Source: Allomeiothermus silvanus DSM 9946 (lineage in GTDB: Bacteria > Deinococcota > Deinococci > Deinococcales > Thermaceae). Taken from it: 64,000 bases of DNA. Numbering within the stretch: position 1 is the stretch's first letter; each line of letters opens with the position of its first letter. Location of the stretch: assembly GCF_000092125.1 (NCBI RefSeq), contig NC_014212.1, positions 124,001-188,000 of the forward strand. Reading direction: 5' to 3'. The position numbers and the translations under genes are program-made. The notes under the pieces were generated by a model that was given only the letters and a program-made list of their open reading frames with translations, searched no databases and was not told the origin of the DNA. Shown here one piece after another: positions 1 to 7,645 of this stretch.

Positions 1-252
1 CTGCAGGATCTGCCCGCGTTGAACGGTCTTCTCGAGGCGCGCCTCGGCGTCTTGCAGGGCCTGCTCCATTAGGTTCCCGCCGGATGGGGCTGCTTCGGGA
101 GCATTGGCCTGAACCGGAGCAGTTTCCGTAGCCATGTGCGGGGTCGGGGCCTCGGCCTTAGGGGCTTCGCTGGCTGACACTTCGGGTTTGGGGGGGGTTC
201 CGTCAGTCGTTTCCACGATCTGTACGGGGGTCTGGGTTGCCTTGTCTTCCAT
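1..252 (-). CDS. rpsA: 30S ribosomal protein S1, N-terminal part (runs off the left edge)
   Basis: ATG at 252 reads left through 84 codons without a stop. The first ~60 residues are an acidic, Pro/Ala/Glu-rich tail; then comes a segment ending EARLEKTVQRGQILQ, which resembles the lead-in to the first S1 (OB-fold) domain. A purine-rich Shine-Dalgarno (AGGAGGAAA) lies a few bases upstream. In many bacteria rpsA follows cmk and aroA; here aroA, cmk and this gene lie on the same strand in that order, with inserted DNA between them. The S1 domains themselves lie outside the window, so the call rests on the N-terminus and synteny. Confidence 0.68.
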   Translation of the reverse strand, partial: MEDKATQTPVQIVETTDGTPPKPEVSASEAPKAEAPTPHMATETAPVQANAPEAAPSGGNLMEQALQDAEARLEKTVQRGQILQ

Positions 253-306
253 CCGCCTATTTCCTCCTGCCTCTGATCCTTAGGGGAAGATTTCCCTTTG
301 GGATCT

Positions 307-325
307 GCTCCTGACTTTCAGGAGC
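307..325 (-). promoter_or_regulatory. perfect hairpin in the rpsA leader
   Basis: An 8-bp perfect inverted repeat (GCTCCTGA / TCAGGAGC) with a 3-nt loop lies in the presumed 5' leader of rpsA, about 55 nt before the start codon. S1 represses its own translation in E. coli; whether this hairpin has that role here is inference. Confidence 0.35.
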
Positions 326-368
326 GTCGTCATGCGAACCGCCGTGCGTTTTGGGCTGCACGGCATCA

Positions 369-1604
369 TCAAAATGGAACACGCATTCGCAAGACGGAGG
401 GCCCTCTTAAGGGCGACCTATCCGTTATAACACACAAGCGGCACTTCGCACAACCCATGTAATCGGTCAACACATTTGAGACTCTTTGAGGAACCGACTC
501 CTCTTGCATCTTAGCCAAAAACTCCAGCGGAGCAAGACCCCTGTAATCGGTCAACACATTTGAGACTCTTTGAGGAACCGACTCCTCTTGCATCTTAGCC
601 AAAAACTCCAGCGGAGCAAGACCCCCCAGGGCCATGTGAGGCCTTCGGCGGTTGTAGTAGTCCAGGTAGGTATCCAGCTCTGCCTGCAGCTCGCTGAGCG
701 GGGTGGGCAAAGGCCGGGTGTAGAACTCCTCCTTGAAGGTCCGCTGCATCCGCTCCACGTGACCATTGAGTTTAGGACTCCTCGGCGGTAGCACAAACAA
801 GGCAATCCCCAGAGCACAGCAGGCCTCCTCAAACTCGGCCATGAACTCGCTGCCCCCATCCACCTGGATGGCCCGGATGGGAAAAGGGGCCCTGGCCAGA
901 AGCAAGGACAAGAACCCCTCAGAAAGCTTAGCCGTGGCCCGGCTGTGCACCTCCGCCAGGACAAACCGGCTATGGAGGTCAATCGCCGAGAAGTGCTTGA
1001 CCATGCTTCCCGGTCCTAAGGTCAGGGTGAGGGTGTCCACCTGGACCAGGTCCCCAGGAGCCCTGGCCTCGTATCCTCGGGGCTTCCTTTTGGCGTAGGG
1101 CCGGTTTACCCTTCGCTTTAGCTTCCCTCTTTGAGTCCGGGCCAGGTAGCCGGCCACGCTCTCGATACGTCGGTGCTTCTCCAGGTAGGCCAGGATGCGC
1201 CCCACCGTGCGTTCGCTCATCTGGAAACCCTCCTTGCGGAGGGTAAGCCAGATGGACCAGCGTCCCCAGGTGGGGTTTTCCTTGCGGAGAGTTTCTATTC
1301 TAATGAGCAGCCCTGGGGTCCAGTGGACCTTTGTGCGCAGGTGCTTAGGGCGGCGGGAGCGGGGTTTGAGTCCAGCCAGGCCCTTTTCTTTTAGGGCTTT
1401 TTGCCAGCGGTGGTAGGTGGCCCGGCTGATCCCGACCAGGTCCTGGATCTCCTTCCAGCTCTTTTTACTTTCACGCAGGGCTTTGACCAGTCGGAGCTTG
1501 CGCAGACGTTCCTGGACCTCTGGGTCGCTTGCGTTGGCCTCGGCCAGCCTCTGTGCTTGTCTAGCGCCTCTCCATATCTCTCGGCCAACGGTGGTAAACT
1601 GCAC
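369..1604 (-). CDS. IS481-family DDE transposase, copy 1
   Basis: N-terminal helix-turn-helix region (about residues 40-85), then an rve integrase core: first Asp in VQVDTLTL, second in QVDGGSEF, Glu in NGHVERMQRTF. It appears identical to copy 2 up to the NVLTDY end. There the 84-bp duplication adds a second GLAPLEFLAK...NVLTDY block in frame, and because the element has no stop codon of its own the frame runs about 30 codons into flanking DNA. A Shine-Dalgarno-like AGGAGGTTCCCC precedes the start. The extended C-terminus may or may not allow activity. Confidence 0.9.
   Translation of the reverse strand: MQFTTVGREIWRGARQAQRLAEANASDPEVQERLRKLRLVKALRESKKSWKEIQDLVGISRATYHRWQKALKEKGLAGLKPRSRRPKHLRTKVHWTPGLLIRIETLRKENPTWGRWSIWLTLRKEGFQMSERTVGRILAYLEKHRRIESVAGYLARTQRGKLKRRVNRPYAKRKPRGYEARAPGDLVQVDTLTLTLGPGSMVKHFSAIDLHSRFVLAEVHSRATAKLSEGFLSLLLARAPFPIRAIQVDGGSEFMAEFEEACCALGIALFVLPPRSPKLNGHVERMQRTFKEEFYTRPLPTPLSELQAELDTYLDYYNRRRPHMALGGLAPLEFLAKMQEESVPQRVSNVLTDYRGLAPLEFLAKMQEESVPQRVSNVLTDYMGCAKCRLCVITDRSPLRGPSVLRMRVPF
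424..453 (-). promoter_or_regulatory. candidate promoter of rpsA
   Basis: Read on the minus strand: -35 TTGTGC (453-448), 18-bp spacer, -10 TATAAC (429-424), giving a leader of about 165 nt before the rpsA ATG. The end of the IS481-type element lies only 4 bp upstream of the -35 hexamer. Confidence 0.5.
458..625 (-). repeat. 84-bp tandem duplication of the IS right end
   Basis: Positions 458-541 and 542-625 are two head-to-tail copies of the same 84 bp, including the terminal inverted repeat and the last 27-28 transposase codons. 84 is a multiple of three, so the reading frame is kept. The target duplication abuts the outer copy. Confidence 0.95.
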
Positions 1605-1681
1605 CTGGGGAACCTCCTTTCCTGGTCGGTTCCCCTCTTTTTATCCCAGCTTAGAGTCTCACATGTGTTTGTCCGGGTTCA
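458..1681 (-). mobile_element. IS481-type insertion sequence, copy 1 (1224 bp, with an internal end duplication)
   Basis: Terminal repeats are related to each other (left TGAACCCGGAC...ACATGTGAGACTCT, right TGTAATCGGTC...ACATTTGAGACTCT). The element is flanked by a 5-bp target duplication ACCCA (453-457 and 1682-1686). Compared with the 1140-bp copy at 50559 it is 84 bp longer, because its right end is tandemly duplicated. It sits between the back-to-back promoters of rpsA and the CBS-domain gene. Confidence 0.93.
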
Positions 1682-1716
1682 ACCCACGCTATTTTTTGCG
1701 TGATAGACTTAGGCTC

Positions 1717-2208
1717 GTGCGCGTCAAGGAACTTATGAAAACCAGGCCCTACAGCGTGCGTCTGGACGAGACCTTGCTGGTGGCCGCACAGCGGATGCTC
1801 GAGCACCGCTTAGGGGGGCTGCCGGTGGTGAATGAGGCCGGGAAGCTAGTGGGGCTCATCGAGGTGGATGATCTGTTACCCCGTCCGGAGAACGTTCCGT
1901 TTTCCGAGGTGGAGGCGCTGCGCTTGTTCGATGAATGGGTAGATCCGGGATCGGTGGAAAGCGTATACCGGCAATATCAATCCAAGCCAGTCGCGGCGGC
2001 CATGCGTACCGAACTGGCCGTAGTCTCCCCAGAAGATCCGCTGGAAACTGCTCTGGTGCGCATGATGCAAGACCGGCAGTATCGCCGTGTGCTGGTCGTA
2101 GATGAGCAGGGCCAACTGGTCGGCACCCTCACCCGCAGCGACTTCCTGCGGTTGTTTGTGATGCAACAATCGCCTACCCCTAACCAGACCCCCTCCACGG
2201 AGAACTGA
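1717..2208 (+). CDS. CBS-domain pair protein
   Basis: 163 residues made almost only of two CBS modules: residues ~6-60 (MKTRPYSVRLDETLLVAAQ ... GLPVVNEAGKLVGLIEVDD) and ~95-150 (AAMRTELAVVSPEDPLETAL ... RVLVVDEQGQLVGTLTRSD). Such pairs usually bind adenine nucleotides and regulate a partner. I place the start at GTG 1717, where the CBS homology begins, because a -10 box TAGACT (1704-1709) lies 7 nt upstream, which would give a leaderless mRNA. The stop overlaps the start of the downstream antiporter (TGATG), so the two are probably co-translated and the CBS protein may regulate that transporter (inference). Confidence 0.8.
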   Translation: MRVKELMKTRPYSVRLDETLLVAAQRMLEHRLGGLPVVNEAGKLVGLIEVDDLLPRPENVPFSEVEALRLFDEWVDPGSVESVYRQYQSKPVAAAMRTELAVVSPEDPLETALVRMMQDRQYRRVLVVDEQGQLVGTLTRSDFLRLFVMQQSPTPNQTPSTEN

Positions 2209-3365
2209 TGCATTTGCTGGAGATCTTCTACCTGCTTCTCGCAGCCCAGGTCTTAGGCTGGGTCTTCAAAACCCTTAAACAACCCGTGGTGATCGGCGAG
2301 GTCCTGGCCGGAGTGCTGATGGGTCCGGCCATACTGGGTTGGGTACACCAAGGGGAGGTTCTGAACTTTCTCGCTGAGCTAGGGGCCATCTTCTTGCTGT
2401 TCATGGTGGGTCTCGAGACCCGCCTGAAGGATATTCTGGCGGTTGGCAAAGAGGCCTTTTTAGTGGCCGTGTTAGGGGTGGCGTTCCCTTTTGTGGGAGG
2501 TTACCTCTACGGAGGAGCGATCGGCTTTGAGCAACTACCGGCGCTGTTCTTGGGCACCGCTCTGGTGGCCACCAGCGTAGGCATCACGGCCCGGGTGCTG
2601 CAGGAGTTGGGGGTACTCTCACGCCCCTACAGCCGTATCATCCTGGGGGCTGCGGTCATCGATGATGTGCTGGGTCTGATCGTATTGGCCGTAGTAGGCG
2701 GGGTGGCTCAAACCGGTGCCCTAGAGATTGCCACTGCCGTCCGCATCACGGTGATCTCAGCGATTTTTGTGGGGGTGGCCATGGCCCTGGTACCCCTGAT
2801 GCGGCACCTCCCCCTGGAACGCTTACCCATGGGGAGCCCTCTGGGCTTTGCGCTTATGGTGGGCGTGGGGCTCGCGGCGCTGGCGGCGGTGATCGGCCTA
2901 GCGCCCATCGTGGGAGCTTTTCTGGCGGGAATGCTGCTAGCGGAAGTGCGCGAGAAGTATGAACTCGAGCGGCCTTCCTTTGCAGTGCAAGCCTTCTTGT
3001 CGCCTATCTTCTTCGCCATGGTCGGGGTTCGCCTGGAGTTAGCCGCGCTGGCCCAAAGCCAGGTACTCCTCTATGGCAGCGTGGTGCTGCTGATCGCTTT
3101 GGCAGGAAAGCTGATAGGGGGGTTTTTAGGCGCCCTCAGCCAGGGATTCCGGCGGGCGGTGGTAGTGGGGGTTGGGATGGCCCCCCGGGGCGAGGTGGGC
3201 CTTATCGTGGCAGCCTTGGGTCTTGCCGCAGGGGCCGTAAACGAGGAGGAGTATGCGCTGGTGCTCTTTATGGTGGTGGGCACTACCCTGCTGGCCCCGT
3301 TGTTCTTGCGCCCGGTGATTGCCTGGGCCGAGCGAGAATCAAACTCCGAACGCAAGCGGGCTTGA
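2208..3365 (+). CDS. CPA2-type Na+(K+)/H+ antiporter
   Basis: 385 residues with about 12 hydrophobic segments, the size of a membrane-only CPA2 antiporter lacking the TrkA-N domain. The double aspartate typical of this superfamily is seen in GAAVIDDVLGLIVLA (~residues 147-160), and the C-terminal part has the MAPRGEVGLIVAALGL motif with the conserved Arg. It would exchange Na+ or K+ for protons across the inner membrane. The ATG overlaps the CBS gene's TGA. An ISAs1-type element begins 10 bp after the stop. Confidence 0.88.
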   Translation: MHLLEIFYLLLAAQVLGWVFKTLKQPVVIGEVLAGVLMGPAILGWVHQGEVLNFLAELGAIFLLFMVGLETRLKDILAVGKEAFLVAVLGVAFPFVGGYLYGGAIGFEQLPALFLGTALVATSVGITARVLQELGVLSRPYSRIILGAAVIDDVLGLIVLAVVGGVAQTGALEIATAVRITVISAIFVGVAMALVPLMRHLPLERLPMGSPLGFALMVGVGLAALAAVIGLAPIVGAFLAGMLLAEVREKYELERPSFAVQAFLSPIFFAMVGVRLELAALAQSQVLLYGSVVLLIALAGKLIGGFLGALSQGFRRAVVVGVGMAPRGEVGLIVAALGLAAGAVNEEEYALVLFMVVGTTLLAPLFLRPVIAWAERESNSERKRA

Positions 3366-3374
3366 GCCGGGCAG

Positions 3375-4535
3375 CCAGGCTTTTATCATAAAGCCATATG
3401 AAAACTGCTTCCATTCCCTCTCCGTTGCCATACCTAGCCCAGATACCCGATCCCCGCGAGTACCTGAAGACCCAGCATCGCTGGCAAGACCTGCTGCTGA
3501 TCTGCTTGATGGCGGTGGGCTCGGGACGGCACAATATCCTGGCCGTCAGCCAGTGGGTGCAAGACCAGCGACGCTTCTTGCTGGACGAGGTCCATATCCG
3601 TACCCGCCGGGGTGAGCGCAAACTACCCGGGCAAGCCACCCTCTACCGCCTCTTTTGGTCCTTGAGCAAGGACCTACAACCCTTGCAAAAGGCCTTACTA
3701 TCCTGGGCTCGGGAGGTACTCAAGGCCCTGGGCAAGGAGGGCGATGAACCCTTGCCCGTAGCCGTGGACGGTAAACACCTCCGGGGCACCCGGTGTGCTT
3801 GGCGAGGGGAAGAGGCGCTGGTCTTTTTGTCGGCGTTGGTTCAGGGGCTGGGGCTCTCCTTGGGGAGCCAGGCGATTGCCGACGGTGAGGCAGCGGCGGC
3901 GCAGGGACTGGTGGTACACATGGAGGGGCTGGGGGTGGACTGGGTACTGACGGGGGATGCGGCCTTGTGCACCCAGGAGTTGGCGGCAGTGGTGGTGGAG
4001 CAAAAGGGGGGTATCTGTTCAGCGTCAAAGGGAACCAGGCAGAGCTCAAGGAACTGATCCAGTGGGCCTTTGCCAACTACCAGGCGACCGACCACTACAT
4101 CCAGCACCAGGTTCGGGGTGGAGAGGTCTGGATATGGCACCTGGAAGGGCTCCCCCTGCCGGAGGGGGTGAGCGGCTGGCGGGGCTCGCGGATGGCCTTG
4201 CGGATGCGACGGCGGGTGGTGCGCAAGAATAGCGGGGAGCTACGGGAGGAGACCGCCTATGCCCTGACCAGCCTACAGGCCCCGGCCAAGCGGCTGTATG
4301 CCCTGTGGCGGGGACACTGGGAGGTAGAGAATCGCTTACACCATAAACGAGACACGGTGTTGGGAGAAGATGCCTCCCGCAGCCGCAAGGGGGCGGCGGG
4401 GCTGATGTACCTACGGGATGTGATCCTGAACCTCCTGCATCTCAAAAGGTGGCCGGTGTTGCGCTCGGTTAGAAAGTTCTCGGCTGATCCCAAAGTTCTG
4501 CTGAGGCTAATCCGAGGGTTGTGATAAAAGCCTGG
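3375..4535 (+). mobile_element. ISAs1-type insertion sequence (1161 bp)
   Basis: Ends are inverted repeats (CCAGGCTTTTATCAT left; GTGATAAAAGCCTGG right). The element is flanked by an exact 8-bp target duplication CCGGGCAG (3367-3374 and 4536-4543), matching the 8-10 bp typical of the ISAs1 family. It lies between the antiporter and the NlpC/P60 gene, just upstream of the latter's promoter. Confidence 0.92.
3398..4524 (+). CDS. ISAs1-family transposase in two frames (-1 frameshift)
   Basis: The first frame (3398-4057) carries the N-terminal region (IPDPREYLKTQHRWQDLL) and the catalytic block around VAVDGKHLRGT. Near 4008 the reading must move back by one base to continue as YLFSVKGNQAELK to the stop at 4524, with the C-terminal HWEVENRLHHKRDTVLGED motif. 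The change falls on CAA AAG GGG GGT, which contains the slippery heptamer A AAG GGG. It may be programmed -1 frameshifting (known in several IS families), polymerase slippage on the G run, or a simple disabling deletion. The two frames overlap by 91 nt (3967-4057). Confidence 0.82.
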
Positions 4536-4589
4536 CCGGGCAGCGGAGGTTGTGGCAAAAGCCCGCGGGCTAGGTATACTGACGGCGAG

Positions 4590-5426
4590 GTGCGCATCTT
4601 AGCGGTAGTGGTGCTACTGGGCTTAGCGGGAGCCCAGGAGTTGTTTCACACCGTGCAGCGGGGGGAAACTTTGTTCTCCATTGCCCGACGCTACGGCACC
4701 ACGGTGGAGACCCTCATGCGCATCAACGGTCTAAGCCGCCCGAACCTCGAGGTTGGCCAGGTCTTGCGGTTGCCCACCCCCGCCCCGAGCAATCCCCCCG
4801 CGGCTCAACCCCAGCCCACTGCCACTACGTATTCCGTGCAGCCTGGGGATACACTTTTTAGCATCGCCCGGCGCTTCGGGGTGACGGTGGAGGCTCTACA
4901 GGGGGAGAACAGCCTGACCAGCGCAGCCCTGAGCGTAGGCCAAGTGCTGAAGGTTCCCACCCCATTGTCGATGGCTCCCGATGCTCCTTCTCCCCAATCC
5001 CCCAGCCCGCCCGAGATTCCGGCTTTCTCAAACGAGTACGACCCGGCGAATCCGCTGCTCCAGGCAGCCCTCAAATACCTGGGCACGCCCTACAAGTTCG
5101 CGGCCAACTCCGATGCCTCGTTGGACTGCTCGGCCTTCGTGCAGCGGGTGTACGCGGAAGTGGGGCTCGAGCTGCCCCGCACCAGCCGCGAGCAGTGGGG
5201 TACTTTACCGGTGGTGCAGGGCGAGGTGAAGCCGGGCGATCTGGTGTTCTTTAGCTTTGGGGGCCGTCAGATCGACCACGTGGGGATCTACTTGGGCCGG
5301 GGGGTATTTGCCCACGCCAGCACCTATGGTAGCCGTGTGGTGATCGAGAGCCTCGAGGCTCCCTACTACCAAAAGGCCTACCGGGGCGCCCGTCGCCCCG
5401 ATCTGCCCGCGCAAACCCTCAAATAA
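4590..5426 (+). CDS. secreted LysM-NlpC/P60 peptidoglycan hydrolase
   Basis: 278 residues: signal peptide (RILAVVVLLGLAGAQ), LysM 1 (~residues 20-63, HTVQRGETLFSIARRYG), LysM 2 (~83-127, YSVQPGDTLFSIARRFG), a Pro/Ser-rich linker and a C-terminal NlpC/P60 domain. The catalytic Cys is in DCSAFVQRVY and His in DHVGIYLGRG. It should cut peptide stems of peptidoglycan in the envelope. I take GTG 4590 rather than an upstream ATG inside the IS end: the signal peptide starts here and a -10 TATACT (4575-4580) with -35 TTGTGG (4550-4555) would start transcription only about 3 nt upstream. The ISAs1 element ends just upstream of that -35. Confidence 0.87.
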   Translation: MRILAVVVLLGLAGAQELFHTVQRGETLFSIARRYGTTVETLMRINGLSRPNLEVGQVLRLPTPAPSNPPAAQPQPTATTYSVQPGDTLFSIARRFGVTVEALQGENSLTSAALSVGQVLKVPTPLSMAPDAPSPQSPSPPEIPAFSNEYDPANPLLQAALKYLGTPYKFAANSDASLDCSAFVQRVYAEVGLELPRTSREQWGTLPVVQGEVKPGDLVFFSFGGRQIDHVGIYLGRGVFAHASTYGSRVVIESLEAPYYQKAYRGARRPDLPAQTLK

Positions 5427-5475
5427 GCCCGCTGGATGCGTGGTGCCTCTCAAAGCTGAGCGGAACGCTACCCCT

Positions 5476-5700
5476 GAGTACCGGCGCCAGCCCAGGTTAC
5501 CGGCAAGCACTAGGCCCGCTTGAGTACCGGCCATCGCCGGGTCGCTATGCGACTTCACTAGGGCCGGGCTTTGCCCGTGCGAGCCGGTATGGCCACCCCG
5601 CCTATCGGCGGCGAAAGAAACGTCTACGGCCACCCCCTTGGGGGCCGATGGCCCTTCACTGCCCTACGGTCGGCGAAACCAACATCTCGGGCGGGGTACG
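5476..5700. repeat. repeat-rich intergenic region
   Basis: The 275 bp between the NlpC gene and cmk hold no convincing gene. Two imperfect direct repeats of about 46 bp begin with GAGTACCGGC at 5476 and 5522 and end in CACTAGG(G)CC-like sequence. Further right (about 5594-5625) lies a divergent copy of the short GC-rich dispersed repeat (CCACCCCGCC...GGCGGCGAAAG), then CCACCCCCTTGGGGG and a partial GGTCGGCGAAACC. Confidence 0.55.
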
Positions 5701-5702
5701 TA

Positions 5703-6371
5703 TCAGTAGGGGATCCGCTCGAGGATGGTCCGCACCACGTCGTCTATTCCCATCTCGCTGGTGTCTACCAGCACCGCGTCGGGGGCTGGGGCGAGCTGCG
5801 CCCGATCGGCCTGATCGCGCCGCAGGATCTCCTGTAGCACCGTCTCGTACTCGGCGTTGCGCTCGGGCACGCGGCGCAAGGCCCGCACCTCGGGGCGGGC
5901 GGTGAGGTAGAACTTCCGGGTGGCATCGGGAAAGACCGTGCTACCCATATCCCGCCCCTCGACTACGAAGGGCGGGGAAAGCTCGCGCAGGCGTTGGTAA
6001 ACGTACTGGCGTACTCGCTTGTGCTTTGAGACCGCCGAGACCATAGCGTCCACCTCGCGGGTGTGCAACTGCTCGGTGATGTCTTGGCCTTCGGCCAAGA
6101 GCCGGTTGCCCTCAGGGCGCGGGAGGAGCTGGATGGGGTGGGCCTCGAGGGTAGCTAGGATCGCGGCTTCGTCCTCGGGGTTCACCCGGTAGCGCTGCAC
6201 CTGGTACGTAGCCCCCCGGTAGAGCAACCCGGAGGAGACATAGGGTAAGCCTATGGCTGCGGCCACTCTCTGGGCGACGCTGGATTTTCCCGATGCGGAA
6301 GGGCCATCAATGGTGATGATCGTGCCCGGCGCTACAGTCTGTTCCCTTTCCTTCATGGGTAGTTTCACCAT
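5703..6371 (-). CDS. cmk: cytidylate kinase
   Basis: 222 residues. P-loop IDGPSASGKSSVAQ near the N-terminus, SSGLLYRGATY (NMP-binding), VVEGRDMGSTVFPDA (CMP-binding) and the lid segment RRVPERNAEYETV with C-terminal RRDQADRAQLAPAPDA. It phosphorylates CMP and dCMP. Start is ATG 6371 or ATG 6356 (MKEREQ); a -10-like TACACT lies about 20 nt upstream of the first. In the aroA-cmk-rpsA order on the minus strand. Confidence 0.93.
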   Translation of the reverse strand: MVKLPMKEREQTVAPGTIITIDGPSASGKSSVAQRVAAAIGLPYVSSGLLYRGATYQVQRYRVNPEDEAAILATLEAHPIQLLPRPEGNRLLAEGQDITEQLHTREVDAMVSAVSKHKRVRQYVYQRLRELSPPFVVEGRDMGSTVFPDATRKFYLTARPEVRALRRVPERNAEYETVLQEILRRDQADRAQLAPAPDAVLVDTSEMGIDDVVRTILERIPY

Positions 6372-6423
6372 GCGATGACCCCAACGGGCCAGTGTACCAA
6401 AGGATCCGGGGTTTGGGGGCGTC

Positions 6424-6547
6424 TACCGGATTCAAAAAGACAGCCTCTGAGGTTTTTATTTTTGTAGACTGTCTTTTTGAATCCTAGAGTACTCCCTTCG
6501 GTCGGGTTGATTCGTTACCGTTCGCTAACGAATCAACCGAATCTGGT
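6424..6547. repeat. two-hairpin MITE-like element, copy 1 (interrupted by an IS at its right end)
   Basis: Ends TACCGGATTC / GAATCTGGT(A) are imperfect inverted repeats; the last base A is now at 7645 on the far side of the IS. Hairpin 1 has a 16-bp perfect stem (GGATTCAAAAAGACAG / CTGTCTTTTTGAATCC) around a 25-nt loop; hairpin 2 has a 13-bp stem (GGTTGATTCGTTA / TAACGAATCAACC). The same structure recurs at 43982-44175, with the hairpin-1 loop inverted. No coding capacity. Confidence 0.85.
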
Positions 6548-7639
6548 TAGGAGTTACGCAGTTGCAGTTGACTGGACATTCTTCTGTGTGCTAGGAGGAG
6601 AGTGCTTAGCCAAGCTTCTCCAAAGGGGGTGATGCCCATGAACCCACCGAAGTGCGATGACCTGGACTACATCCACTTTCTCATCGCCGCTCAGCGGGTC
6701 TTCACCTGTACCGAGGCCGCTCGCTGTAGTCCAAAGGAGAAGAGCCCTCCCGCCCATGATGCCTTTACCCGCCTGCTGCAAAGACAGCCGCCCGACACGG
6801 CGGCGCTGTGGCAGGAGGCCAAGGCCTTCGTGAAGCTCAGGGAGGGGCTGCTGATCCTGGACGACACCACCCTGGATAAGCCCTACGCTCGGGACATGGA
6901 TCTGGTGAGTTACCACTGGAGCGGCAAACACCAAAGGGTGGTTAGGGGCATCGCCCTCATGACCCTGCTGTGGACGGAGGGGCAGGCCCTGATCCCCTGC
7001 GACTTTCGGGTCTACGACAAGCCCCAGGATGGGAAGAGCAAAAACGACCACTTTCAGACCATGCTCCAGAAAGCGAAGGAGCGGGGGTTTCAGCCGGAAT
7101 ATGTCCTGATGGACAGCTGGTATGCCAGCTTGGAGAACCTCAAGGCCATAGTCAGCTTTGGCTGGCGGTTTCTGACGCGGCTGAAGGGCAACCGCCTGGT
7201 CAACCCGGAGGGGAAGGGAAATGTACCCATCCGTGAGGTGGAAATCCCTGGGGAGGGGAGGGTGGTTCATCTTCGGGGTTTTGGGTTCGTGAGGGTGTTC
7301 CGAACGCTCTCCAAGGACGGGGAGGCGGAGTACTGGGCCACGAACCATCTGGGGATGAGCGAAGAGAAGCGGGCGGAGTTAGAGCGGCAAGGATGGGGGA
7401 TCGAAGTGTACCATCGGGGGCTCAAGCAGTGCTGTGGGGTGGAGCGGGCCCAGGTGAGGAAGGCGGTCTCCATCCTGCGGCACCTCCTCCTGGCTTTGCG
7501 GGCCTTCCTCCGGCTGGAGGTCTACCGGCTACGCAGGGGGGTGAGCTGGTACGAGGCCAAGGCGTCCATTGTTCGCGAGGCAATACGAAGTTATCTCGCC
7601 CATCCCCTCCACATCCTTCAGCCAACTGCGTAAGTCCTA
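6548..7639 (+). mobile_element. insertion sequence of the IS4/IS701-like DDE group (1092 bp)
   Basis: Inverted ends TAGGAGTTACGCAGTTG / CAACTGCGTAAGTCCTA (one mismatch) and a 5-bp target duplication CTGGT (6543-6547 and 7640-7644). The target is the right end of the MITE-like element, next to the aroA stop codon. Confidence 0.88.
6602..7633 (+). CDS. DDE transposase, IS4/IS701-like
   Basis: 343 residues from GTG 6602 (AGGAGG upstream); ATG 6638 with AAGGGGG 8 nt upstream is the better alternative start. Catalytic-type blocks: LLILDDTTLDKPYA (first Asp), YVLMDSWYASLENLKAI (second Asp, typical of IS4-like enzymes), then FLTRLKGNRL and a C-terminal GIEVYHRGLKQCCGVERAQ with the probable Glu. Full length and apparently intact. 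The exact IS family is uncertain without a database comparison. Confidence 0.82.
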   Translation: MLSQASPKGVMPMNPPKCDDLDYIHFLIAAQRVFTCTEAARCSPKEKSPPAHDAFTRLLQRQPPDTAALWQEAKAFVKLREGLLILDDTTLDKPYARDMDLVSYHWSGKHQRVVRGIALMTLLWTEGQALIPCDFRVYDKPQDGKSKNDHFQTMLQKAKERGFQPEYVLMDSWYASLENLKAIVSFGWRFLTRLKGNRLVNPEGKGNVPIREVEIPGEGRVVHLRGFGFVRVFRTLSKDGEAEYWATNHLGMSEEKRAELERQGWGIEVYHRGLKQCCGVERAQVRKAVSILRHLLLALRAFLRLEVYRLRRGVSWYEAKASIVREAIRSYLAHPLHILQPTA

Positions 7640-7645
7640 CTGGTA

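Noticed and set aside
1417-1716. N-terminal extension of the CBS-domain protein
   Set aside because: It would lie antisense to the IS transposase; the CBS homology and a -10 box put the start at 1717.
4521-4589. Upstream ATG for the NlpC/P60 protein
   Set aside because: It starts inside the ISAs1 end and would hide the signal peptide; GTG 4590 follows a good promoter.
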